DNA of 64,000 bases from Gilliamella sp. ESL0443. Its GTDB lineage: Bacteria; Pseudomonadota; Gammaproteobacteria; Enterobacterales; Orbaceae. Of the stretch, positions 1-7,553 are shown in pieces. Numbering within the stretch: the stretch's first letter is position 1; each line of letters opens with the position of its first letter. A program made the position numbers and the translations under genes. The stretch spans positions 310,001 through 374,000 of the forward strand of contig NZ_CP048263.1 in NCBI RefSeq assembly GCF_019469165.1, given 5' to 3'. The notes below the pieces were generated by a model. It saw only the letters and a list, made by a program, of their open reading frames with translations, was not told where the DNA came from and did no database searches.

Positions 1-225
1 ATAAGTATTTCTTTTATTAGTTACACCTTCAACTTTATATTTTTTGCATATAAAATACAATTTATTTTCATTGAAGGCACCTACGTTTTTATTTCCAATA
101 GCATTATCATAAAATAATAAATATTTTCTAGCTGAATCATTCCTCATTCTCACTATTACAATAAAATGATCGGTGGTTTCATCCGTAATAGAAGAGCTAG
201 GGTGATTATTAACTCGGTATTTCAT
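1..225 (-). CDS. Partial ORF at left edge, peptidase-like C-terminal fragment
   Basis: An open minus-strand frame of 75 codons runs off the left end with no stop, which is unlikely by chance at this AT content. From the first ATG it begins MKYRVNNHPSSSIT, followed by TDHFIVIV and YLLFYDNA. A TDHFxVIxx strand carrying a histidine is typical of the second half of papain-like or NlpC/C39-type cysteine hydrolases, so this may be the histidine end of such a domain; that is inference. No matching N-terminal half with a catalytic Cys lies upstream in frame: the frame is closed by a stop near 265-267. A separate short frame, 288-353, reads MSKSYQNIKIVDENN and then stops. The simplest reading is a decayed or frameshifted effector-type gene. 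Confidence 0.4.
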   Translation of the reverse strand, partial: MKYRVNNHPSSSITDETTDHFIVIVRMRNDSARKYLLFYDNAIGNKNVGAFNENKLYFICKKYKVEGVTNKRNTY

Positions 226-481
226 TTTTAATTGAATCTTTACTTCATAAATACATGCATCAAGCTAAAACTATTTACCTTTTGGGTTTAGCCATACATT
301 TTTCCAGTATTATTTTCATCTACAATTTTGATATTTTGATAAGACTTGCTCATTTTGATGAAATAAAATAAGAATATCTGCACTATCAATCACACTTAAT
401 TTATTGAAAATTAGCGGGAATAATACAAGAAGTATGTTCAAGGCTTTTTATTTAGATTTCGAGGCAAAAAAATATATTTTA

Positions 482-510
482 TTGAGACATCTTTATAAAT
501 GAGGTATAAA
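482..510 (+). promoter_or_regulatory. Putative sigma70 promoter of the carbonic anhydrase gene
   Basis: TTGAGA (482-487), a 17-base spacer, then TATAAA (505-510). Predicted start is near 517, about 30 bases before the ATG. Confidence 0.6.
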
Positions 511-548
511 ATTTATACACTGAAATTTAATTCTCATTGAAGGCAAAC

Positions 549-1286
549 ATGAAACGTAACGCAATTATCGCAATGTTTATGCTAGCAAGCTTATCTTGCG
601 CCGCAGCAGAACATCACCCACATTGGGGGTATGAAGGACAGGAAAAACCAGAAAACTGGGGAAAACTTTCACCGGAATATTCAACTTGTGAAAATGGTAA
701 AAATCAATCGCCAATCAATATTGATCATGTATTAAAAACAGAACATAGCAAGCTTAAACTTACTTTTGAAGCCGGTCAGCAAAATATTATTAACAACGGC
801 CATACTATTGAGATCGATGTTTCCGGAAATAACCAATTAGAAATAGACGATGAAATATTCACATTACAACAATTTCATTTCCATACACCGAGTGAAAACA
901 CCATTAAAGGTAAATATTTTCCAATGGCAGCACACTTTGTTTATAAAAACAAAGATAATGAATTGGCCGTAATCGCATTAATGTTTAATAAAGGTGAGAC
1001 TAATTCAGAATTAGCAAAAGCATGGCAACAAATGCCCACAGAATCAGGAAAAAGCGCCATTTTAGCAAACGCCGTTGATATTAAAGCGTTATTCCCAAAG
1101 GAATTGAATTATTACCGTTTTAGCGGATCGTTAACAACACCTCCATGTACAGAAGGGGTAAGATGGATCGTGTTACAGCAACAATCCCAAGCTTCAGCAG
1201 AACAAATCGAAAAATTCCACTCGATCATGCACCATGATAATAATCGCCCAATTCAGCCATTACATGGACGGGTTATTGTTGATTAA
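549..1286 (+). CDS. cah: Alpha-class carbonic anhydrase, periplasmic
   Basis: Zinc enzyme interconverting CO2 and bicarbonate. The family is clear from HFHTPSENT, with two zinc histidines, the following MAAHFVY with the third, and YYRFSGSLTTPPC near the C-terminus. From ATG 549 the protein has 245 residues. It starts with a Lys/Arg then hydrophobic signal peptide (MKRNAIIAMFMLAS) with a likely cut after CAAA around residue 20, so it is exported. A TTG at 537 would extend the frame by four residues, but GAAGG at 539-543 sits at the right distance for 549. It is a single gene with its own promoter, standing alone among accessory DNA. Likely roles are periplasmic CO2/bicarbonate supply or pH control. 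Confidence 0.93.
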   Translation: MKRNAIIAMFMLASLSCAAAEHHPHWGYEGQEKPENWGKLSPEYSTCENGKNQSPINIDHVLKTEHSKLKLTFEAGQQNIINNGHTIEIDVSGNNQLEIDDEIFTLQQFHFHTPSENTIKGKYFPMAAHFVYKNKDNELAVIALMFNKGETNSELAKAWQQMPTESGKSAILANAVDIKALFPKELNYYRFSGSLTTPPCTEGVRWIVLQQQSQASAEQIEKFHSIMHHDNNRPIQPLHGRVIVD

Positions 1287-1932
1287 ATAAAACTTTTTCT
1301 GCTCTAATAGATAATAAGTCAATGGGCTTTACTGACATTTTGAACACCATAATTAAGTTAGTTTAGCCCTTTAAGTATTATCAGAAATCGATAAAGTATT
1401 TGCGACATCTAATTCCCTATCATTCACATAATATATAAATTCATTTCTTATTTTTCTACAGATATTTCTTATGGTACTAGTTTATATAGCATGAAATGTT
1501 TTAGATGATTTTAATTAAATAATTGTCAAGTTTGACATGAACTTGTACCGATACCAATTATCTTAGCATAAAAGTTTTATTTGAATAATATTGCATTAAT
1601 AACGTGATAAAATAACGTATGACATTTACTATCAAACGCTTTGGTGTTTTGGAAGGATCTGGGGGAATTTATGTAAATAACCTATTTCCCTTATTAAATT
1701 TGTTAAAACTCATAATAAATAAAATTTTTATTTTTTGTGTAAATTTCTATTTTTAGTTAGAGGAGGTATTTAATATTTGAAAAATTATTCTTACTGATTT
1801 TAGTTAAAATTTAAAAGTTAAAACTAATCTAGGTTTTCGATTTTGTAGTAATTTTGAAAAGTTGATCATAGAAAACCGGTAACAGCTAGCTCCAGTTTGT
1901 GCTAGTAAAATATATTAATTTAAAATATCAAG
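1287..1932. other. Gene-poor AT-rich intergenic region
   Basis: About 645 bases with no supported gene. One 45-codon plus frame (1619-1756, beginning MTFTIKRFGVLEG) has no clear ribosome binding site and a low-complexity hydrophobic end; I do not call it. No convincing terminator was seen for either convergent neighbour. Confidence 0.6.
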
Positions 1933-2721
1933 TTATCTATGCAGCTTCGATAACTGTTGATATGTTTTAATGTATGACTCTATGAATTCTTCTTCATGGT
2001 CTTTACTAAAAATGTATCCCTCATGATTTCTTTGATTAATATTTTCTAATAATTTTACTAATTTATGTATAGTACATATTGGATTAATTGACTCGTTATC
2101 CTTTTGCCATTCAATTAGTTTCATCGAATTATTTAGTGCTTCTTTATAATTATCAATAAACTGTTCTATACATTTTCTATTTGTTTCGTTATATTCTTTA
2201 GCATATTTTTTCAAATAAGCCTTTGCCGTATCCCCTATAGATTTCTTACCCTTAGAATTGAATGGTTTAGTGCATAAATCAAAATGCAAAATGAACCATA
2301 TTTCAAAACAAGGATAAGTATAAATTGGAAAAATTTTTACTTTAGTTTGTTTAGGATTTTGATTCTTATAATTTATGATTTCATTAATAAAATTCTTATC
2401 ATTAACTGTATCTAGATCGAATACGCAGAATATGTAATCATATGGCTCAAGCTTTTGGATTGATTCTTCTGCGATTGTTATAGCATTTTTAATAATTCCA
2501 ACACTATCAGTATATTCACATTTTATTACTGATAGTGTCGATAAAGAAAGCTTATTTTTTAATCCATCAAAATAAATCTTCTCCGAAACACCTTCTGTCA
2601 ATATCAAAATTTTGGGTATTATTGAACGTCTATGATTAATATTTCGTCTTATATCTTTTCTATTGGCCCGGTTTTTCTTATTTTCAAGTATTTTTTTCTT
2701 TTTTAAATCTTCACTTCCCAT
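1933..2721 (-). CDS. RloB/AbiLii-like Toprim-domain protein
   Basis: 262 residues. After a very basic N-terminus (residues 1-35) comes ILILTEGVSEKIYFDGL, the RloB pattern with the Toprim-type acidic residues E43 and E47. A second acidic motif, FDLDTVND, follows with D102 and D104. This layout matches RloB-family proteins, which include AbiLii of the lactococcal AbiL phage-resistance pair and are presumed metal-dependent nucleases or DNA-manipulating subunits. The gene lies 15 bases after the stop of an AAA ATPase on the same strand, with GGGAG six bases before its ATG, so the two are surely co-transcribed. That pairing is the known RloA-RloB arrangement. No restriction-modification genes accompany it here. 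The defence role is inferred from the family; the biochemical activity is unknown. Confidence 0.82.
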   Translation of the reverse strand: MGSEDLKKKKILENKKNRANRKDIRRNINHRRSIIPKILILTEGVSEKIYFDGLKNKLSLSTLSVIKCEYTDSVGIIKNAITIAEESIQKLEPYDYIFCVFDLDTVNDKNFINEIINYKNQNPKQTKVKIFPIYTYPCFEIWFILHFDLCTKPFNSKGKKSIGDTAKAYLKKYAKEYNETNRKCIEQFIDNYKEALNNSMKLIEWQKDNESINPICTIHKLVKLLENINQRNHEGYIFSKDHEEEFIESYIKTYQQLSKLHR

Positions 2722-2736
2722 TAAAGACTCCCAGCT

Positions 2737-3984
2737 TTAATCTTTGAAAAATGGTGTAGCGCCATATCTTCCGCTTAAATAGCGTAGCTCCCAATTTTCT
2801 CTATCATTTCTTGGACGGAAGTCTGATAAAGAATATAAAATAGATGCTTGTTCTGAATTTTTCTCAATAAAATAAATTTGGTCTTTTCTTAAATATTCAG
2901 AGTCAATTAAATGAGTATCATGTGTTGCAGCAATTAGCTGATTGTTTGTTTTTTGAAAACTTCTTACAAAATTTTTCACTAATAGTGGATGTAAATCAGA
3001 GCCTAGTTCATCAATATAAAAAGCTTTTGACTCATAGATTGAATCTTTCATCATAATTGATGAAAGCTTGAGTAGCTTAATAGTTCCTCTTGATTCAAAT
3101 TTTACCGGAAACTCAATTAAGTCATCATTATTATCTTTATGGTAGGTAGATATTTTATAAGTAAATTGGTCTTTTAAATTATCAAGTAATTTCTTTTTGA
3201 TCTCTTCTGGAATATTATCATCATCAAAAAAATCTGATTCAATTTTTTTTTCATCAATGCTTAAGTCAACAATATTAATATCTTGAGAGCGAATAAAATC
3301 TAATATATTTTTTTTATAAGAACTATCATTGCAACACATCCTAGCTAAATTTATCATATCAGGTTCTTCAGATAAGCCTTTAACGAACCAATTATAAATA
3401 GGTTCTAAAAAGTGGGTATTTTCTTGAACTGCTTTTGATAAAAAAAGTACATTTTTAGCTGTTTTTTTTGCTATATCGTTAAAGATCCTTAATGGCTTCA
3501 AATCAGTACCAAAATTAAAGATATACTGGTCCTGAGTATCTAAAAATCTATCAAATATAAGCTTTTCGTACCGTTTTGGAAAATAAGAGAGATGTTCATT
3601 AAATATTCTGTCTTTATAAAATGAAATAGAATAGTTATATCGAATATTATTACAAAAAAAGTTAATTTCATAACGTGATGGAGAATGCCGACTTTCAGAA
3701 TTTAATGCAAACTGAGGAGATGAGAGATCCCATAAATTATCATTTGGAGTAAATTTCAATGACTCTAAGACCAAACTTCTGAAGTGAGCGAGGGCTGTAA
3801 TAAAATTAGACTTTCCTGATGCATTAGCTCCATAAATAATAACTGCTTTTAAAAGCTTAATTCCTTCTATAGGAGTATCAAATAAATTATCTTTATTATT
3901 ATCATAGGGTGGTTCTGCAACCAAACTTAAAGTTTGGGGTTCTTTAAAAGAAAGAAAATTTTCTACAGTAAAATTAATAATCAT
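2737..3984 (-). CDS. RloA/AbiLi-like AAA15 ATPase
   Basis: 415-residue ABC/SMC-like ATPase of the RloA (AAA_15/AAA_21) group. It opens with MIINFTVENFLSFKE, the usual start of OLD/RloA-type ATPases. It then has Walker A GANASGKS (52-59), Walker B FYIDELGSDLHP with D325 and E326, and a switch histidine in AATHDTH (around 355). It is first in a two-gene unit with the Toprim partner downstream; AAGGA precedes the ATG. In related systems (AbiL, OLD-like, Gabija-like) an ATPase of this kind senses phage or damaged DNA and controls a Toprim nuclease. That mechanism is an inference from relatives. AT content is as high as in the surrounding accessory zone, consistent with a mobile defence module. 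Confidence 0.83.
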   Translation of the reverse strand: MIINFTVENFLSFKEPQTLSLVAEPPYDNNKDNLFDTPIEGIKLLKAVIIYGANASGKSNFITALAHFRSLVLESLKFTPNDNLWDLSSPQFALNSESRHSPSRYEINFFCNNIRYNYSISFYKDRIFNEHLSYFPKRYEKLIFDRFLDTQDQYIFNFGTDLKPLRIFNDIAKKTAKNVLFLSKAVQENTHFLEPIYNWFVKGLSEEPDMINLARMCCNDSSYKKNILDFIRSQDINIVDLSIDEKKIESDFFDDDNIPEEIKKKLLDNLKDQFTYKISTYHKDNNDDLIEFPVKFESRGTIKLLKLSSIMMKDSIYESKAFYIDELGSDLHPLLVKNFVRSFQKTNNQLIAATHDTHLIDSEYLRKDQIYFIEKNSEQASILYSLSDFRPRNDRENWELRYLSGRYGATPFFKD

Positions 3985-4193
3985 TTATGGATCCTTTTTT
4001 AATGGATATTCTATCCATAATATTAGTATCTTTTATTCTAATATTATTGTCAATTATATGTAATACAGAAAATATTGATATCAAATAAGTGGGTTTGGAA
4101 TTTTTGAGTAAATATCTCTAAAAAGCTAGAAATAGCTAATTAATCTTATCCTTTAGCTTGCTTTTAACTCATAACTTACCATATGTTATTCAG

Positions 4194-4440
4194 AATACAG
4201 ATAGAGTGTTTGCAATTGAATCAGTAAACGCGAAAGATATTATATAATTTATACAAGACATTTTTTAATTTAGATTGTAATGGAGAGAAGGTAATACAAA
4301 AAATAAATGATGTATTCAATGCAAGGGAGTTACTTATATTAGAATATAATATTCCACTCGAACAGTTAATGATTTCTTTTTATTTTTACATTGAAAGTCT
4401 TCTTTTAAAAAGATTGAAAGAAAAATTTCAACTAGCATAA
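4194..4440 (+). pseudogene. Possible decayed coding fragment
   Basis: Two plus-strand pieces in different frames read like protein. At 4194-4244 it gives NTDRVFAIESVNAKDII then a stop. At 4246-4440, one frame over, it starts NLYKTFFNLDCNGEKV, continues through FNARELLILEYNIPLE and ends at TAA 4438-4440. Neither has a start codon or ribosome binding site in place. A single-base indel near 4245 would join them. I do not recognise the family. The second piece overlaps, on the other strand, the tail of the small membrane ORF at 4334-4603, so one of the two is probably spurious there. Confidence 0.25.
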
Positions 4441-4603
4441 ATGATAAAATAATGGTCATACTTAGTTTATCAAACATAGGATATACTGCCCCAAGGATAT
4501 TTGAGATATCGGTTGCCATTCCTATCTGATATTTAACTGCGGAAAAATAATGGGCAATCATCAATACCTCAACTATAAATATTATAATCATAAAAGTTAT
4601 CAT
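4334..4603 (-). CDS. Small hypothetical membrane protein
   Basis: 89 residues with two likely membrane segments: MIIIFIVEVLMIAHYF near the start, and LSMTIILSFMLVEIFLSIF around residues 47-65. A charged Lys-rich tail follows. No family recognised. A purine stretch (AAGGGAAAGG on the minus strand) lies upstream, but is better spaced for an ATG at about 4618 that stops after four codons and overlaps this start. The C-terminal third lies antisense to another protein-like fragment. It may be a genuine small gene of the defence zone or the remnant of one; the call is weak. Confidence 0.3.
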   Translation of the reverse strand: MITFMIIIFIVEVLMIAHYFSAVKYQIGMATDISNILGAVYPMFDKLSMTIILSFMLVEIFLSIFLKEDFQCKNKKKSLTVRVEYYILI

Positions 4604-5072
4604 GAAATTTTCATAATCGGCCTTTCCCTTTGTTAGTGGCGGTTATGTCGATAATGAATGATAAAATGACTGTATTGCTTTTCTTGCTATTCTGCTTAGG
4701 TTTGTGGATAGATGCCTTTTACTAATCTAATTTAGAATCTACCGTTAATATATTCAACATTTTTGCTCGTTCAGACTGTACAGTGAATATCAATTGATCT
4801 GTATAAAAATACAATTAAAAAATAAAATATATAGTTTCAATTTGATAATCTTATCACAATTAATTAATAGGTTTTCTCTCTGCCATATTAATAAAATTTC
4901 CAATTTGATTAATATTTATTCTAAGTTGATTCATTTCTCCCATTTTAATTTATCAAAACATGATATTTCTAGTTTTTAAGTTCAAGATTAGCGTTCATTT
5001 ATTGGTAGATTAATTAATGTAAAAAGAAGAGATTATGATACATTAACTTAATGTGATGAAATGATATATTAT
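4604..5072. other. AT-rich intergenic region with no supported gene
   Basis: About 470 bases. A 26-codon plus frame at 4645-4725 (MSIMNDKMTVLLFLL...) has a membrane-like core but no convincing ribosome binding site. The longer plus frame at 4794-4979 is Ile/Asn/Lys/Ser-rich and looks like chance translation of AT-rich DNA. The whole of 3985-5072 reads as decayed accessory DNA. Confidence 0.5.
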
Positions 5073-5936
5073 TCAGATTATTGATCTATTTTTATAAGAT
5101 ATGTATCTCGCAGAGCTCTCGATATCGGGAAAAACCGTACTTTCATTAATATTGATTAAATCTAATTCTTGTAAAATTTTTTTCCGATTATGAATTTTTA
5201 TTCTTTGAATTTCTATATGTTCATTACCGTTTTCATTTAAAGTAGCATTTAAGCCAAATAAAAGGAAAACGCCTGATTGAGAAGATATTCTAATATTATT
5301 TTTTATCCCTTTAATACATATAATATTTTTTAAATCATATTTATCAATTCTGGGTTCAAAAAATGGTTTTTCTTCTCTAATAAAATGTAATAGTTTCTTT
5401 ATACTTGGTTGCTGATTAAAACGTTCTTTTTCTCTATTAAAATTAATTGCTTTTTTTTCATCGTGGGATAGTCTTGCTAAATTTGCAATACAACTTGCTG
5501 TATCAGAGTCATAATATTTAATATATTCGTTATCTATAAAAAATAGAATTACTTCACCAATTCTTTTGTCTATTTCGATACTAGATTTACAAGCGAAATA
5601 GAGAGCTATTAATGGATTTGATGTTAGATCGAGTAGTCTGGTGGGCATAGAGTAATGTTGCATTCTAACTAATTTATCTAATGTATATTTATCATTGATA
5701 AACTCTTTATATTCAGACATATAAAGTTCTCGATATAATATGTGCTCTTGGCTACAATATTCGGTATGACTTTGATTATTTTTTCTAAATAATGATGGTT
5801 CTAAAAGATAATTTTCATTTGAATGACCTCGATAGAATATCTTTTGGTGATTCTTATTTTCAATATTCAGTATTTGATCAATAAATTGAACCAAACTCTC
5901 TATATGAATATTTTCTATATTTTTTCTTTTATCCAT
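5073..5936 (-). CDS. FRG-domain protein
   Basis: 287 residues with the FRG domain (named for an F/Y-R-G motif). FYRGHSNENYLLEPSLFR lies at about residues 34-51, and the domain signature QHYSMPTRLLDLTSNP at 93-108 is followed by LIALYFAC. No signal peptide or membrane segment, so cytoplasmic. The biochemical activity of FRG proteins is not established to my knowledge; they are common in variable, defence-rich loci. The gene follows an XRE regulator by only 9 bases on the same strand, so the two form a unit resembling a regulator-effector or antitoxin-toxin pair. That reading is inference. The C-terminal part (about residues 190-287) shows no motif I know. Confidence 0.78.
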   Translation of the reverse strand: MDKRKNIENIHIESLVQFIDQILNIENKNHQKIFYRGHSNENYLLEPSLFRKNNQSHTEYCSQEHILYRELYMSEYKEFINDKYTLDKLVRMQHYSMPTRLLDLTSNPLIALYFACKSSIEIDKRIGEVILFFIDNEYIKYYDSDTASCIANLARLSHDEKKAINFNREKERFNQQPSIKKLLHFIREEKPFFEPRIDKYDLKNIICIKGIKNNIRISSQSGVFLLFGLNATLNENGNEHIEIQRIKIHNRKKILQELDLININESTVFPDIESSARYISYKNRSII

Positions 5937-5945
5937 TTTATTTTC

Positions 5946-6824
5946 TTAGTTATTTTCGAATATTTCTTTACAACCAATTTTATATAAGTACAGAGGAACA
6001 TCAATTAAACCAACACTATTCAAGGGAATAAAATGTATTTCACCATTATAATCAGAAAATTGAATAAATCTATTGAGTTCAAATTCAATTGTATCAACAT
6101 TATCAAATAATTCCGAAGCATTAACTATATCAATAGTTTCAACAGTATTATCATGATAATAAATATATGCCTGATTTAAAATCTCAAGTACATTATCCTC
6201 AGTAATTCTTTTTTCTTCAATTAATTTTGCTACGATATTTTGTAGCTCTTCTGAAGTATTCTGACAAAAATGTTCATAGTCAAAAAAGTATTCATCTATC
6301 AAGTTATAAAATTCTTCAGAGCCTAGTCCTTGATATCCATCCCACGGAAGCTCCCAATCTTTTGGCATGTCTGAAGCATCGTCGAGGAGTGAAATTTTTT
6401 TTACTATGTTTTTATTGATGAACAGTAATCGATTATTTAATGTGTCAAAAGATAAGATATTATTTTCTTTACTTGGTTCATCATTACTTAAGATTGATTC
6501 AACTCTATCAAATGTAGAATTAGTTATAGGGTACCATTTAATTATATTCGAATTATATAAAAGAATACCTATATGTCCCCAAAAATAATCAATAGTTTCG
6601 TTGGTGTTCCAAGGCATATGATTTGTTGTTGTTATTGTTTCATTACTTAAAATGTCGTGAACACTTGTACCAAAAATAACAGCAAGATCTCGTAATATTT
6701 TTAATTCAGGCTGAGCTTTATTCAATTCCCAGTTTTGGATATCTTTGGTTTTTACGCCCAACATATTAGCCAAATATTTTTGTGTATAATTACTTTGTTT
6801 TCTTAATATTTTAAGTTTTTCCAT
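5946..6824 (-). CDS. XRE-family HTH regulator with long C-terminal domain
   Basis: 292 residues. Residues 1-60 form a Cro/C1-type helix-turn-helix: KILRKQSNYTQKYLANMLGV, then KDIQNWELNKAQPELKILR. The remaining 230 residues are acidic and contain NNRLLFINKNIVKKI and PWDGYQGLGSEEFYNL. This segment is unlike a simple DNA-binding antitoxin; it may sense a ligand or bind the FRG partner encoded 9 bases downstream. The leader just upstream (6829-6840) is the perfect palindrome AATAATATTATT, a possible self-operator, although AT-rich DNA makes such palindromes cheap. There is no strong Shine-Dalgarno sequence. The gene sits immediately beside the ssrA 3' end, a classic integration site. Confidence 0.75.
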   Translation of the reverse strand: MEKLKILRKQSNYTQKYLANMLGVKTKDIQNWELNKAQPELKILRDLAVIFGTSVHDILSNETITTTNHMPWNTNETIDYFWGHIGILLYNSNIIKWYPITNSTFDRVESILSNDEPSKENNILSFDTLNNRLLFINKNIVKKISLLDDASDMPKDWELPWDGYQGLGSEEFYNLIDEYFFDYEHFCQNTSEELQNIVAKLIEEKRITEDNVLEILNQAYIYYHDNTVETIDIVNASELFDNVDTIEFELNRFIQFSDYNGEIHFIPLNSVGLIDVPLYLYKIGCKEIFENN

Positions 6825-6914
6825 AAAAATAATATTATTATTTAAATATATATAATTATGGGTATAAATTACACAAAATACAAGTCATTAAGTATAGGTG
6901 GGAATTATAATTGA

Positions 6915-7279
6915 TGGTGGAGCTGGCGGGAGTTGAACCCGCGTCCGAAATCTCTACATCCTTGGTACTACATGCGTAGTTTGTCTTTAAATTTCGCCTA
7001 CCTGCTGCGGACAAACACGCTACCGATAGACTAGCTTGATTAAGTTTAATGCTTCCGCCCCAAGCAAGGCTTCCACACGATCTCGTTTGGGTTTGACTCC
7101 TCTTTATCCCCGTCCTACGAGCGGAGGCTAGGGAGAGAAGGCTCTATGCAGGTTATTAAGCTGCTAGTGCGTAGTTTTCGTCGTTTGCGACTATTTTTTT
7201 GCGGTTTATTTACGAGGCCTACCGCACCTCGGCATGCACCTTGGGTTTCGCAAATCCCGTCGAATCCAGAATCAGCCCC
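6915..7279 (-). ncRNA. ssrA: tmRNA (transfer-messenger RNA)
   Basis: 365-nucleotide tmRNA on the minus strand. The 5' end GGGGCTGATTCTGGATTCGA (from 7279) and the 3' end CGGGTTCAACTCCCGC...CAGCTCCACCA (ending 6915) form the alanyl-tRNA-like domain with encoded CCA. The resume codon GCA is at 7186-7188. The tag reads ANDENYALAA and ends with tandem TAA codons at 7153-7158, identical to the E. coli tag, which marks rescued proteins for ClpXP and related proteases. Its partner smpB lies at 41990-42472, about 35 kb away. The 3' end borders the accessory zone with the XRE/FRG and RloAB pairs. Confidence 0.98.
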
Positions 7280-7305
7280 AATTGTGGTATAAGTAATATT
7301 AGGGC

Positions 7306-7334
7306 ATTATAGGTGAATTCAAGTAGTAATACAA
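7306..7334 (-). promoter_or_regulatory. ssrA promoter
   Basis: On the minus strand: TTGTAT (7334-7329), 17-base spacer, perfect TATAAT (7311-7306). It lies 26 bases before the mature tmRNA 5' end, leaving a short leader to be removed by 5' processing. Confidence 0.75.
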
Positions 7335-7553
7335 GTTAACCTATTTCTGGATTTATCTATCTTTCCATTGGTCTTGCAGGTTTTAAAATAGCGATATTAA
7401 TAGTATGCTTTTTTTGTTTTCTCTGAATTGAATAGTTAATATCAAATAGTGAAAACTGTATATTATTTTGATTTAGGATTGTTTTTACATATTTAGCCAA
7501 TCGATGAAGTAGAGGGAATAATAACAGATTTATCAATCCCTCCGTTTAGATGG

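Noticed and set aside
1619-1756. 45-codon plus-strand frame MTFTIKRFGVLEG...
   Set aside because: No ribosome binding site, low-complexity hydrophobic end, no recognisable family.
4794-4979. 61-codon plus frame
   Set aside because: Composition (Ile, Asn, Ser, Lys, Leu) is what random AT-rich DNA gives; no start signal.
6227-6588. Plus-strand frames across the XRE gene
   Set aside because: Antisense shadows of a clear HTH protein coded on the minus strand.
6829-6840. AATAATATTATT palindrome as operator of the XRE gene
   Set aside because: Such palindromes are frequent by chance in DNA this AT-rich; only mentioned with the gene, not listed as a feature.
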